DNA from: CAYLXX01 sp964484325
GTDB lineage: Bacteria; Patescibacteriota; Microgenomatia; UBA1406; GWC2-37-13
Length of the DNA stretch: 64,000 nucleotides
NCBI GenBank assembly: GCA_964484325.1
Contig: CAZAEE010000002.1
Span: 62,001-126,000, forward strand
Direction of reading: 5' to 3'
Made by a program: the position numbers and the translations under genes. The notes below the pieces were generated by a model. It saw nothing but the letters and a program-made list of their open reading frames with translations, was not told the DNA's origin and ran no database searches. Shown here piece after piece: positions 43,978 through 53,295 of the stretch. Each line of letters starts with the position of its first letter. Position 1 is the first letter of the stretch.

Positions 43978-43992
43978 TCCCCTCTCCCCTTT

Positions 43993-44166
43993 TTACTTGT
44001 GTTTATAGTGAGTAATCTTGTTTTTATAAATGATAAAGGTTCCCCTCTTTTTTTTGCCGTAAGTCATTTTTTGCACTTCTTTAGGGACTCTGAAATCTTT
44101 CATCGAGCGCGCTGCCAGAACAAATGAAATAACAAATACCACACCAGCAATGAAGAATATTTCCAT
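43993..44166 (-). CDS. Small single-pass membrane protein
   Basis: 57 residues from the ATG at 44166: one helix (residues 2-18), then a basic tail (KKKRGTFIIYKNKITHYKHK). A GTG at 44175 in the same frame would overlap the upstream stop codon. Directly follows the LytR_C gene and is probably co-transcribed. Too small to assign. Confidence 0.5.
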   Translation of the reverse strand: MEIFFIAGVVFVISFVLAARSMKDFRVPKEVQKMTYGKKKRGTFIIYKNKITHYKHK

Positions 44167-44168
44167 AA

Positions 44169-45065
44169 TTACCACTCTCTTTCTTTGTTTCCAAGCTCCA
44201 TAACTATATCATAAATATCAGTTTTCCCGTGAACCAACTCGCAGTTGAAAAACTTTGAAATTATCTGGGCAGTCTTTGAATAGTCTTTACCAGACTCTTT
44301 AACACGACATTGTTTCTCATCTGAATTTACTTGACTCAGGTCACTGACTCTGATGCCATTTCCCTGAAGGATTTTGCTTATTTTACCTGCACTTTCATAA
44401 CTATTTGTATACAAAATTTGAACATCTTTTTTTTCATTTCTATAGGTCTTCTGATAAAAATATCCCTGGTATTGCTCGTAAAAATTTTCCGTCAATAGCT
44501 GTCTCTCCCCGCCCTTGTCAGATTCAACCGTTGGTACTAAACTAAACTGTTGCGGAGGTGTTTTTAAAAATAAATAAGCCAGAGCGAGCTTTTCGCCTAA
44601 CGATGCGTTTGAACTTTCAAGAAACAGATCTGTGATATTAGGATACGTGAACTTTTTTTCATCAGGACCACCGAAGTAAACCGTTTGACTTTTTGTGTAT
44701 AAATAATAATCAACAAAAGTAGAGGTGGCCAAAGAGAATGTTTTCGTCAGGATATCTGGTTTTTTTTCAAGTGAAACCAATTTTCCGAGCGCACCGACCC
44801 GATACTGGCCATATCCGCCGGGAACTTCAACTTTCAGGTCCGGATAATACGGTACAACGTAGTTACCCCCTTCTTGAAGTCCAAATGAGTAAACGTAAGT
44901 CTGTTTGCCATAGACGACTGCATTAATACGTTCTTTTTGTAATAGAATAATGGCTGTTTTGGCATAGTGATAGCTTGCAAAAGCAACGAGTAAAAAAATA
45001 GTAATTAGAATGAACGGAGATTTTTTTGAAGACTGTTCGTGTTTTTTTCGTTTACGTCTGGACAT
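44169..45065 (-). CDS. LytR_C-domain single-pass membrane protein
   Basis: Basic N-terminus (MSRRKRKKHEQSSKK), one helix (about 18-36), ~170 extracytoplasmic residues, then a LytR_C-like domain (about 205-295): VQILYTNSYESAGKISKILQ, GIRVSDLSQ, and a terminal DIYDIVMELG. LytR_C domains accompany LCP enzymes that attach polymers to peptidoglycan; the LCP domain itself is absent. TAGAAT on the - strand ends 6 bases before the ATG. Confidence 0.75.
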   Translation of the reverse strand: MSRRKRKKHEQSSKKSPFILITIFLLVAFASYHYAKTAIILLQKERINAVVYGKQTYVYSFGLQEGGNYVVPYYPDLKVEVPGGYGQYRVGALGKLVSLEKKPDILTKTFSLATSTFVDYYLYTKSQTVYFGGPDEKKFTYPNITDLFLESSNASLGEKLALAYLFLKTPPQQFSLVPTVESDKGGERQLLTENFYEQYQGYFYQKTYRNEKKDVQILYTNSYESAGKISKILQGNGIRVSDLSQVNSDEKQCRVKESGKDYSKTAQIISKFFNCELVHGKTDIYDIVMELGNKEREW

Positions 45066-45082
45066 GTATTAATTCTAATACA

Positions 45083-46810
45083 TTATCCTATTCCCTGCTC
45101 CATTTTGAAATGACGCAGTTTTCGAACGATTTCTTCCTGTGGTAATTTTTTTAAGAAATAAATTTTCTTGATGATTGAAAGCGAGGCTTCAAGCTCTGGT
45201 TCAACTACAATATCCGCTCCCAGATCCTTCATACGTTTGCTGTATGAATGATGGTGAATTCGGCTGATAACAACTATCCGTGGGTTTAATCTCTTGGCAT
45301 TGAGAATAATCGTCTCTTGAGAGGATTTATCCGGAACCGCTGATATCAGAACCAATGCGTTATCTACTTCAGCATAGTCTAATATATCAATGTCGGTTGC
45401 ATCACCGTAGATCATTTGTACACCTTCTTTACGGGCTTTATTTAAGATCTGAAAGTTATAGTCGATGGCGATAAACGGTATGTTGGCGTAGTGTAGTGCT
45501 CTCCCGATATGGGTACCGATTCGTCCATATCCACAGATCACCACATGATCTTTAATGTTGATGACATCAATCGGGCTGAAATCTGCGTCCAGGCGTTGGC
45601 GGACAAAAATGTATAGTGGATGGAGATTTTTTTTCATAAACTCGCGGACTTTTTTAAACATTGACTCTTTTTTATTAATTAAGGCAGGCGTCAGAAGCAA
45701 ACTTATGATCACGGTTGATGTCAACATCACATACTGATCAAGCGAAAACATTTTGTTAAGATAGCCCAAAGACAACAAGATAAACGCATCTTCATCAATC
45801 TGGAACAAAAACAATGACAGATAAAACGTTATCCGAGAGTTCATCCGAAAGTAAGCAAAAATAGAGATAAGAATCAAAAACTTGATCGTTAAAACAAGCG
45901 TGCTAAAAAGAACGATCGGTAGCAAATGCGGCAGAACTTGGGGTATCCCGACATTAACACCGATATAGACAAAAAAAATGATCGCCATCAGATCACGAAC
46001 CGGCCTCAGCTGTGAAAATATATGCTGATGTTCAGATGTCTGTGACACGAGGACGCCAGCGATGAACGCGCTTATCAAAACAGGTACTCCCAAAAAAGAC
46101 GACAGAAAACAGACAAGAAATATGAACATGAAGATAAACAGATTAAGAAGTTCGCGAGAACTTTTGGCGACTTTATCAAAAATGATCGGTAAGATTCGAT
46201 GACCAAAGTAATACATCGATGTTAAGATTAGAGCCGAAGCCGCGGTCGCCAGAAGCATCTCTTGTACAATGACCAGAATCGGAGCTGTTTCACTATTCAG
46301 ATACTTAAAGATTATGACAAAGGGAATAAACGCCAGATCCTGAAACATTAATACACCGAGAGCAATTTCTCCGATAAACGACGACTCCTCCCCTTTCTCT
46401 TGAATGATTTTGGCGACAATCGTTGTTGAGGAAGAAGATAAAGCGACGCCAATTAATACCGACTGAAATAAGCTAAATCCAAATAACGGGCTTACCAAAG
46501 CAATAAGGAAAAAGGACAAAATTATCTGTAATAAACCTCCCAAAATAATAAATTTTTTTAGGGCTAGAATTCTTGCGAAGTTGATCTCAAGACCAATAGT
46601 AAAAAGAAGAAAGATTATGCCGATGTTGGCAAACTGATTCATGGTTTCCTTGGACACGAGCCCCGTGAAAAGATTGCCCAAAATGATGCCTCCAATGATG
46701 TAGCCTATCAGAGGTTGGAGCTTCAAACGATTTGCCAAATAGCCACCTAAAAAAGGGATAAATAGATAGAAAAAGAAGTTGAAAAAAACTGACGGCGCCA
46801 GTTCAATCAT
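45083..46810 (-). CDS. KefB-like CPA2 cation/proton antiporter with TrkA_N domain
   Basis: Na_H_exchanger domain of about 12 helices (residues 1-380; GYIIGGIILG, FLLFTIGLEI, SSSSTTIVAKI) and a Rossmann TrkA_N/RCK domain (VVICGYGRIGTHIGRAL near 415, then GDATDIDIL). Exports K+ or Na+ in exchange for protons, gated by NAD(H) or nucleotide. No RCK-C domain follows. TATACT on the - strand ends 6 bases before the ATG. Confidence 0.93.
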   Translation of the reverse strand: MIELAPSVFFNFFFYLFIPFLGGYLANRLKLQPLIGYIIGGIILGNLFTGLVSKETMNQFANIGIIFLLFTIGLEINFARILALKKFIILGGLLQIILSFFLIALVSPLFGFSLFQSVLIGVALSSSSTTIVAKIIQEKGEESSFIGEIALGVLMFQDLAFIPFVIIFKYLNSETAPILVIVQEMLLATAASALILTSMYYFGHRILPIIFDKVAKSSRELLNLFIFMFIFLVCFLSSFLGVPVLISAFIAGVLVSQTSEHQHIFSQLRPVRDLMAIIFFVYIGVNVGIPQVLPHLLPIVLFSTLVLTIKFLILISIFAYFRMNSRITFYLSLFLFQIDEDAFILLSLGYLNKMFSLDQYVMLTSTVIISLLLTPALINKKESMFKKVREFMKKNLHPLYIFVRQRLDADFSPIDVINIKDHVVICGYGRIGTHIGRALHYANIPFIAIDYNFQILNKARKEGVQMIYGDATDIDILDYAEVDNALVLISAVPDKSSQETIILNAKRLNPRIVVISRIHHHSYSKRMKDLGADIVVEPELEASLSIIKKIYFLKKLPQEEIVRKLRHFKMEQGIG

Positions 46811-46816
46811 ATAAAC

Positions 46817-46822
46817 AGTATA
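46817..46822 (-). promoter_or_regulatory. -10 of the antiporter gene (leaderless)
   Basis: TATACT on the - strand, 6 bases from the ATG. Confidence 0.65.
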
Positions 46823-46834
46823 TAGTATACTCGT

Positions 46835-47200
46835 TTATTTCCTCATGAGGTTTTCGCAGTCGATGTCGTACTGAGCTTCAGGAATCAGCTCAAGTCTGGC
46901 AACAGGTATACTTTTACCACAGCGCTGGCAGTAACCGTAGCGATCTTTTTTGATCCGGTCAAGAGCCGAGTTGATGTTGGCGATACGTTTGGTAAGATCT
47001 TTAATCTGGGCTTCGATGATGGCGTGATAATCTTGTTCTCGCACATCAGTATCAATGGCAGCATTATCTGAAACATAGTCAGGATCGGCAAACGGATCAT
47101 CATCCTTCAGTTTGGCGATCTGCTTTTTAATTCTCTCTACTTCTGTCTGTAGTTTTCTCTCGTTTTGTTTAATGAGCTTTTCGCTCAGTTTTACGACCAT
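46835..47200 (-). CDS. DksA/TraR-family zinc-finger-like protein
   Basis: Two long N-terminal helices (coiled-coil) and the C-terminal DksA_TraR segment RYGYCQRCGKSIPVARLEL followed by IPEAQYDIDC. Only three of the four zinc ligands are present (C91, C94, C115); the position of the fourth is D112. DksA homologues modulate RNA polymerase; many shorter relatives are uncharacterised. It overlaps the 3' end of lgt by 32 bases. Confidence 0.85.
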   Translation of the reverse strand: MVVKLSEKLIKQNERKLQTEVERIKKQIAKLKDDDPFADPDYVSDNAAIDTDVREQDYHAIIEAQIKDLTKRIANINSALDRIKKDRYGYCQRCGKSIPVARLELIPEAQYDIDCENLMRK

Positions 47201-47987
47201 TGATCAGTTTCAAATTAGTAACTCGCTTGGCTCCCCCAATTATAGTGTATCTTAAATAATACAAAAAATAGATAGAGAATGTCAACAGGAACGCCGCTGC
47301 TACAATCCAATTTACACTCTGTCCAGCGACATACGTTCGGCCTTCCTTCAAGTGGTCAAACAAGAAGTATACCAGACCAAAGTACCAAAGAAAGAAGAAA
47401 AAAGATGTACCTTTACGATACCGTTCGCGACGGATCGCAAATATAAGCTGATATGCACCATATGCTCCAAAAAAAAACAAAATACCCTCATAAAAAGCGG
47501 TCAGGTGCCTGTGTCCGTCAAAGTTGACATATTTTAAGGCAAGTAGAAAACCCGTTTTCGTTCCGACCTCGACCCCGGCAACAAAACTCCCGATCTTACC
47601 GATGGCCAGAGCGACTAAAAGTGGTGAGGTGAGATAATCAATCACCTCCATAAACTTAATCTTTTTAATATGAGAAAAGATAAAAAAAGTCAGCAGTCCG
47701 CCTAGAATTGCCCCATACAATGATATACCTGGATAGCCATTTATCAGTATGAACTTCAACGGATTAATACCGAATTTATTAAAATGCAGTAGCACATAGA
47801 CCAATCGCCCAACAAATAGCCCCCCACCAAGAGAAAAAAAGAGACCATCAAATATCTCATCTTCTTTATATGAAGTCAGCCGAATATTTTTCCATAATAA
47901 ATACGTACCCCAGAAAAAAGCAAGAATCAAAAAAATACCAAAGGTATATATTTTTAGAATCCCGATGTCAACGAGTACCGGCAACAT
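47169..47987 (-). CDS. lgt: Prolipoprotein diacylglyceryl transferase-like protein
   Basis: Seven or so helices with Lgt motifs: LGGGLFVGRLVYVLLH (R61), GYPGISLYGAILGG, AIGKIGSFVAGVEVG (usual G.IGNF.N.E) and HLTAFYEGILF (usual H.T..YE). Lgt moves diacylglycerol onto the lipobox cysteine of lipoprotein precursors. The GNF asparagine is serine here, so activity is likely but not certain. TGATATACT on the - strand ends 8 bases before the ATG. The DksA-like gene follows by overlap. Confidence 0.88.
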   Translation of the reverse strand: MLPVLVDIGILKIYTFGIFLILAFFWGTYLLWKNIRLTSYKEDEIFDGLFFSLGGGLFVGRLVYVLLHFNKFGINPLKFILINGYPGISLYGAILGGLLTFFIFSHIKKIKFMEVIDYLTSPLLVALAIGKIGSFVAGVEVGTKTGFLLALKYVNFDGHRHLTAFYEGILFFFGAYGAYQLIFAIRRERYRKGTSFFFFLWYFGLVYFLFDHLKEGRTYVAGQSVNWIVAAAFLLTFSIYFLYYLRYTIIGGAKRVTNLKLINGRKTERKAH

Positions 47988-47995
47988 ATCTCTCT

Positions 47996-48004
47996 AGTAT
48001 ATCA
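47996..48004 (-). promoter_or_regulatory. Extended -10 of lgt
   Basis: TGATATACT on the - strand, 8 bases before the ATG; divergent from the promoter at 48024-48032. Confidence 0.65.
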
Positions 48005-48023
48005 AAATCATATTTCTATAGTT

Positions 48024-48032
48024 TGATACAAT
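48024..48032 (+). promoter_or_regulatory. Extended -10 of the GT39-like gene
   Basis: TGATACAAT, 9 bases before the ATG at 48042; a TTG at 48036 is too close to the -10 to be the start. Confidence 0.65.
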
Positions 48033-48041
48033 AAGTTGAGT

Positions 48042-49715
48042 ATGATTGTAATTATTCTTCTGGCTTTAGTACTCAGGTTCTATGGCATCAATTGGGATCA
48101 AGGATTCCATCTGCATCCTGATGAGCGCATGCTAATCATGGTAGCCGACAGAATTCATTTTTTTGATCAGCTAAACCCTGAGTTTTTCAATTACGGCACC
48201 CTCCCCATCTATCTTTTAAAAGGCATTTCTCAAATTCTTAACCATTTTTCCTCGACACCTATCTCAACTTATGAAGGTATGTTGTATGTCGGCCGTTCGC
48301 TCTCGATCGTTTTTGATATAGGCACGTTAATTCTGGTCTACCAGATGAGTTTACTGATATTTAAAAAAAAATCGGTGGCTGTCGGGGCACTGTTTACATA
48401 CGCGCTTGCCTTTTTCCCGATCCAAAATACGCATTTTTTTGTGGTAGATGTTTTCTTAAATTTTTTTTTGACCGCGACCATTTTTTGTCTTCTTTTGTAT
48501 CTTAAAAAACCCCGACTGAAAGTACTTTTTGCGATGACTGCACTTTTTGCGGCAGCTTTAGCGACCAAAGTTTCAGCAATCATTTTTGTACCATACATAT
48601 CACTAATCCTTCTTTCTAAGCACATTGTCCCTGCCATTCATTCGTTTAAAAAACACGCTCTCGTACTGACTGAGAACGTACTTGTATCGTTGACTATTTT
48701 TTACTTTGTCGGATTCTTACTTTATTTTCTCTTTATGCCCTACGCACTTCTTTCCTGGAAATCGTTTATGACTGATACAGTCACGCAAATGAAAATGTCA
48801 CGCGATCCGTATATTTTTCCCTATACTTTGCAGTATGTTGGCACGCTCCCCTATCTCTACTTTTTGAAAAATATTTTTCTCTGGGGTATGGGACCGATCC
48901 TCTCCAGTTTAAGCTTGCTTGGACTGCTGGGATGGATTATTCAATTTCGTCCAGCAAAAAATTCACAGTTAAAAGAGCAGCTTCTATCCTGGATTAGATC
49001 TCATTCATTGATGCTTATCTGGGTCGGTTTTTATCTTCTGTATTTTGGCGTCATCGGTATCTCGGCTGTCAAGTTCATGCGATACATGCTCCCCCTCTAC
49101 CCGTTTCTGGCAATATTGGCAGGATTAGGCTTCAATAGGCTCCAATCTTTGAAATTTGGCCAATATATTTATATTCTAGCTGCGGTGCTCGCGCTCGTCT
49201 GGACAGGACTGTTTGTCAATATATACTCCTTACCTCACAGCCGCATTCAGGCCACCGACTGGATTCTGAAAAACATTCCCTTAGGATCGGCACTCGCTGT
49301 TGAGCACTGGGATGATCTGATTCCTTTACGAAACAGTGAACAATACCAAATTATCACCTTGACGTTGTACGACCAACCCGACGACAAACAAAAATGGGCT
49401 CTCATGCAAGAAAATCTCAACCACGCTGACTACATCATCCTTGCTTCCAACCGACTCTACGTCCCCCTCCCAAAACTGGCCGACTGCCGCACTCATAAAC
49501 TCTGTTATCCAATAACAACTGGTTATTATAAAAACCTGTTTGCTGGCAAGTTAGGGTTTAAGAAAATCTACCAGTCGCATATATATCCTTCGCTAACGCT
49601 TTTTGGCCGTACAATTGGTATTGATGATCAAGGGGCTGATGAGTCGTTTACCGTGTATGACCATCCAGAAATCATCATTTTTCAGAAGGAACGCGGTATA
49701 AACTCCCCGATGTAG
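48042..49715 (+). CDS. GT39/PMT-like GT-C glycosyltransferase
   Basis: Polytopic, with HLHPDERMLIM (D27-E28) as the first-loop acidic motif, about 11 helices, and a soluble C-terminal domain of ~170 residues. Same plan as the cluster at the left end of the window. Its 3' end overlaps a second GT39-like gene on the other strand by 34 bases. Confidence 0.83.
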   Translation: MIVIILLALVLRFYGINWDQGFHLHPDERMLIMVADRIHFFDQLNPEFFNYGTLPIYLLKGISQILNHFSSTPISTYEGMLYVGRSLSIVFDIGTLILVYQMSLLIFKKKSVAVGALFTYALAFFPIQNTHFFVVDVFLNFFLTATIFCLLLYLKKPRLKVLFAMTALFAAALATKVSAIIFVPYISLILLSKHIVPAIHSFKKHALVLTENVLVSLTIFYFVGFLLYFLFMPYALLSWKSFMTDTVTQMKMSRDPYIFPYTLQYVGTLPYLYFLKNIFLWGMGPILSSLSLLGLLGWIIQFRPAKNSQLKEQLLSWIRSHSLMLIWVGFYLLYFGVIGISAVKFMRYMLPLYPFLAILAGLGFNRLQSLKFGQYIYILAAVLALVWTGLFVNIYSLPHSRIQATDWILKNIPLGSALAVEHWDDLIPLRNSEQYQIITLTLYDQPDDKQKWALMQENLNHADYIILASNRLYVPLPKLADCRTHKLCYPITTGYYKNLFAGKLGFKKIYQSHIYPSLTLFGRTIGIDDQGADESFTVYDHPEIIIFQKERGINSPM

Positions 49716-51241
49716 AAGGCGGCTGAGCTATCCGGATACAAAATGACTTTTTTTATAGAAAATTGGGCTTTCTGATGGGCTGACAGAGAAAGATATTCTT
49801 CTTCCGATAGTACAAAAAGCTGTTTTTTTGTTTGATCTACATCGTTAAGGCCCCCGATGTGACAATTTTTACATAGATTGTCTGGATCGTAGAATTTTAA
49901 AAAAATCTCTGGTGCATTAAAACTGCCTGTCATATATAGATCTTTATACTCGCTTCGATGATCTTTGAAATACGAGATAATTTCGTGTGGACCGTACTGC
50001 CATCCCCAGAAGTCAGAGGAATAGAGAGGATATTTTTGGAAATGGTATATGTATTTACCAAATAAGATACTTACAATAAAGATAAATACTGCAATGAAAC
50101 TCAACTGCCAGAACCGCTTTTTTCTCTGAAAATATTCAGCAACGGGAATCAGACCTATTCCTGAAAGTAGGGTAAAAGCAATGATGCCAGCGATGCTTCT
50201 GGTAGCCTGAGGCGGCACATCAGAGGTTAACGATGACGGTAACGGATAAATGAAAAGAAAAAAAGCCAACGGCCAAAAAAAGGCTCGTTTCTTTTTGTAT
50301 ACATAAAAAAGGCCTAAGATAATTAAAGGCAACTGCCAAATGTACAGCTCCCCTTCTCCTCGTACCGAATGACGAGTGACAAATTGACCTGCCATACCAA
50401 TATCGCCCTTAAAAAATAAGTAATCCGGTGAAAAATGAAGAAGATACGAGGTGGTAAATTTTTTAAGAGGATTCTTTTTTTTATCTTGAAACATCGACAC
50501 TTGTTGCCACCGTGCCAAACCTTCCTGATGAAATCTATAGCCAAATGGCACGAGTAAAACAATAAAAATTATTAGGCAAAAGACAAAATTGTACCAGCGA
50601 GTGCGATTTTTATATAAAAAATAGCTTAAGGATGTTAGAAAAAAAAGCGGTGCAGTGATCCGAGCCGGTGAATAAGTATAAATACAAAACGCTGAAATCA
50701 CGCTGAAAAGAAATAAACTGCGGGATTTTTTATCTTGAAGGTATTGTAACAGCAACAGAAAAGATAGTGCCGTAAAAAGAAGTAAAATCTGTTGACCTTC
50801 CCAGTTGATCCGGCTCATATGAATGCTCCAGGGAGTGATGGCGTAGACTAACATCAAAAAGAGACCGAGAGCAGAATTTTTGAGTTTTCTGCCGATGAAA
50901 AAAAGAACAACTCCAGTTAATATGTTAAAAAAAACTGAGGGCAGGCGAGTGGCAAATTCATTCAGACCAAACCTGGCGATAAAAGGTACAGTTGCATAGA
51001 TGTCGAGTGGATTTTTATACTCACCAAACGCTTCGAAAAAAAGAGGAAACGCGTGTCCCCACTCGTCTTTGCCTGTTTTCAAAATCGAATACGCATTGTA
51101 CCCGATACTGGCTTCATCACAGAAAAAACCCGCTGGATTTTTATCCAGGTTATATACGCGAAGAGTAAACGAGAACACGAGAATAAGAACAAAAATTAGT
51201 GATACCGTGTAGGGAGAAAGATTTTTAAAAAAAGTCGCCAT
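49682..51241 (-). CDS. GT39/ArnT-like GT-C glycosyltransferase
   Basis: Motif GFFCDEASIGYNAY (D42-E43) followed by FGEYKNPLDIY and FATRLPSVFFN is the standard GT39 N-terminal half. Ten or more helices and a C-terminal soluble domain. It follows the SDR gene by 6 bases and is probably in its operon, linking a nucleotide-sugar enzyme to a transferase. Confidence 0.87.
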   Translation of the reverse strand: MATFFKNLSPYTVSLIFVLILVFSFTLRVYNLDKNPAGFFCDEASIGYNAYSILKTGKDEWGHAFPLFFEAFGEYKNPLDIYATVPFIARFGLNEFATRLPSVFFNILTGVVLFFIGRKLKNSALGLFLMLVYAITPWSIHMSRINWEGQQILLLFTALSFLLLLQYLQDKKSRSLFLFSVISAFCIYTYSPARITAPLFFLTSLSYFLYKNRTRWYNFVFCLIIFIVLLVPFGYRFHQEGLARWQQVSMFQDKKKNPLKKFTTSYLLHFSPDYLFFKGDIGMAGQFVTRHSVRGEGELYIWQLPLIILGLFYVYKKKRAFFWPLAFFLFIYPLPSSLTSDVPPQATRSIAGIIAFTLLSGIGLIPVAEYFQRKKRFWQLSFIAVFIFIVSILFGKYIYHFQKYPLYSSDFWGWQYGPHEIISYFKDHRSEYKDLYMTGSFNAPEIFLKFYDPDNLCKNCHIGGLNDVDQTKKQLFVLSEEEYLSLSAHQKAQFSIKKVILYPDSSAAFYIGEFIPRSF

Positions 51242-51247
51242 GATCGC

Positions 51248-52282
51248 TTATAAAAACCTCTTGATGAATCCTAAAATACCTTGTTTCCAACCAACTGTGT
51301 GAGTCAACCCAGCGGGGCGTGACTTAATATCAGCATAGTTGTCAAGATACCACTGGTAGGCTTTAATCAAGGCTTCAGAGTTTGAATAACGGGGATGCCA
51401 CTTTAAGGTCTTAGTCAACTTGTCAATCGAGACAAACGAGTCTTTGTCTGCCGTATCGTATACCCATTGATACAAAGGAGATAAATGCAATTTTTCAAAT
51501 AACCATAAGGCTTTTTTTATAGGATAGGCTGGCGTCCTCATGATTCTTGAGCCCGACTTGGCGTAACGAAAAAGTTTCCCTAGATCATCTTGCACTGTAT
51601 AAAACTGCTCGGCCGCAATATTGAAAAAGTCATCATATTTCTTGTCTGAAGTCTCAGAAAATCGGTAGACTGCACTTACTAAATCATCAACATCCAGAAG
51701 CTGATAACGGTTCATCCCTGATCCGACAACTGGTATCCGTTTGCCGTCGTGAATCCAGTCAAATAAAATTTCAAAAACACCAAGTCGGTGAGTGCCGACA
51801 AAGGTTTTCGGGCGAAGGATGGTCACATGAAGTCCTTGTTTCATCGCTTCAAAACAGAGATCTTCGGCCATGATCTTTGATTCGCCGTAAGGTCCAACAC
51901 CAACCCGCTCATCTGTTTCGTAGATCGGGTGTCGTTTTGGTACGCCATAGACTGCTGTTGAGGAAATAAAAATTACCCGCTTTACCTTATTTTTTTTGGC
52001 GGCTGTCAGTATATTGGCCATGCCGTTAATGTTTGTTGTCATAATGTCTTCCTTTTTCCATAGGGGCAACGCGGCAGCCGCGTGTATTACCACGTTCTGT
52101 CCGGCTGTGACTTTATCTATAAGTTTTTTATCCCGCACATCGCCATCAATAAAGTCAGCTTTTTTCGGATACTCTTTCTTATTAAATGGAGCGATATCAA
52201 GAAGCGTTAGTTTGTGTTTTATACCTTGTTGGGAAAGATGAAAACCAAGAAATCCGGCTGCACCAGTAATCAAAATTTTCAT
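51248..52282 (-). CDS. Extended SDR NAD-dependent epimerase/dehydratase
   Basis: ILITGAAGFLGFHLS at the N-terminus, SSTAVYG and YGESK give the nucleotide-binding and catalytic Ser/Tyr/Lys. Member of the NAD-dependent epimerase/dehydratase family; substrate unclear, probably a nucleotide sugar. The start at 52282 is decided by TGGTACAAT ending 6 bases upstream, shared with the divergent gene; an upstream in-frame ATG would lie inside that gene. Confidence 0.88.
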   Translation of the reverse strand: MKILITGAAGFLGFHLSQQGIKHKLTLLDIAPFNKKEYPKKADFIDGDVRDKKLIDKVTAGQNVVIHAAAALPLWKKEDIMTTNINGMANILTAAKKNKVKRVIFISSTAVYGVPKRHPIYETDERVGVGPYGESKIMAEDLCFEAMKQGLHVTILRPKTFVGTHRLGVFEILFDWIHDGKRIPVVGSGMNRYQLLDVDDLVSAVYRFSETSDKKYDDFFNIAAEQFYTVQDDLGKLFRYAKSGSRIMRTPAYPIKKALWLFEKLHLSPLYQWVYDTADKDSFVSIDKLTKTLKWHPRYSNSEALIKAYQWYLDNYADIKSRPAGLTHTVGWKQGILGFIKRFL

Positions 52283-52297
52283 GTTACAATTGTACCA
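52282..52297. promoter_or_regulatory. Symmetric bidirectional leaderless promoter
   Basis: Only 14 bases separate the two start codons. They contain the palindrome TACAATTGTA (52285-52294). Read on either strand it gives TACAAT preceded by TGn (TGTTACAAT on +, TGGTACAAT on -) and followed by exactly 6 bases to an ATG. Any -35 elements must lie inside the opposite coding region. Confidence 0.8.
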
Positions 52298-53292
52298 TGC
52301 CAACTGCGCGCTTTAGACAAGATCAACCGAGTGGATTTAACCTCAGACGCTATGAAAATAAACTCATTGCTATTTTCATCATTGCACTATTAATTTATAT
52401 CACCTTCATTTTTTTTGGTGACTTTCGTAAAATCAAGGCCGCGATTCTCCACTTCAACTGGACACTGATTCCCCTGCTTCTTATTTTGACGCTTATCAAC
52501 TACTTCATACGAGCAGCTCGATTTCATTTTTATCTGAAACAGATTGGTATCCATATATCGTTTAACCGAACTTTTTTCATTTTTGTATCTGGTCTATCGA
52601 TGACCGTAACACCTGGTAAGACTGGTGAAGTTATTAAAGCATATCTTCTTAAACGTACACAAAATGCCTCGATCACTCATGTTATTCCAACATTGGTTTT
52701 TGAACGAATGACTGATGGTATCGCGATGATTTTTTTAGGATTAATTGGCCTCTTTTTTGTCAGACAATCTCTTCTTTTTTTCTTTTTTTCTGTACTGTTT
52801 GTTATTGCATTTATACTGGCAGTTAAGTTAAAACGCCTGATTCTTCACTTAATTAAAACGTTTGAAAAAATCTTTCCGAAATTGAAAATCCTACAATACT
52901 TTGAGATATTCTTTGACAATACGGAGAAACTTATCACGGGTAAAAATTTTTTGGTTGGTATTGGGCTGGGGATTATTTCGTGGAGTTTTGAAGGAGTATC
53001 TCTGGCCATACTGGTAAGCCAATTTGCTCACGTAAATCTTTTTTACAACCTGGCGATATCTCTTTTTATTTTTTCCTTTTCATCAATTGCTGGTTTTTTT
53101 GTTTTTATCCCAGGCGGTTTGGGTGTTGCCGAAGGATCAATTACCTATTTTCTGACGTCTTTATTTGCTTTAAGTCTACCAACTGCCATCTTTATTACTC
53201 TTCTTTTTCGCTTCATCACGCTGTGGTTTGGCGTCGGATTAGGAATAAGTATATTACTCTGGTATATTCGTCGGGTAGATCAGACCCATTAA
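52297..53292 (+). CDS. LPG_synthase_TM / UPF0104 membrane protein
   Basis: 331 residues, 7-8 helices, with the family motifs RAARFHFYLKQIG, MTVTPGKTGEVIKAYLLKR and FIPGGLGVAEGS. Related to the flippase half of MprF and to AglD-type proteins; probably moves a lipid or lipid-linked sugar. Divergent from the SDR gene, with which it shares a promoter palindrome, so the two may be coordinated. Confidence 0.9.
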   Translation: MPTARFRQDQPSGFNLRRYENKLIAIFIIALLIYITFIFFGDFRKIKAAILHFNWTLIPLLLILTLINYFIRAARFHFYLKQIGIHISFNRTFFIFVSGLSMTVTPGKTGEVIKAYLLKRTQNASITHVIPTLVFERMTDGIAMIFLGLIGLFFVRQSLLFFFFSVLFVIAFILAVKLKRLILHLIKTFEKIFPKLKILQYFEIFFDNTEKLITGKNFLVGIGLGIISWSFEGVSLAILVSQFAHVNLFYNLAISLFIFSFSSIAGFFVFIPGGLGVAEGSITYFLTSLFALSLPTAIFITLLFRFITLWFGVGLGISILLWYIRRVDQTH

Positions 53293-53295
53293 GAA

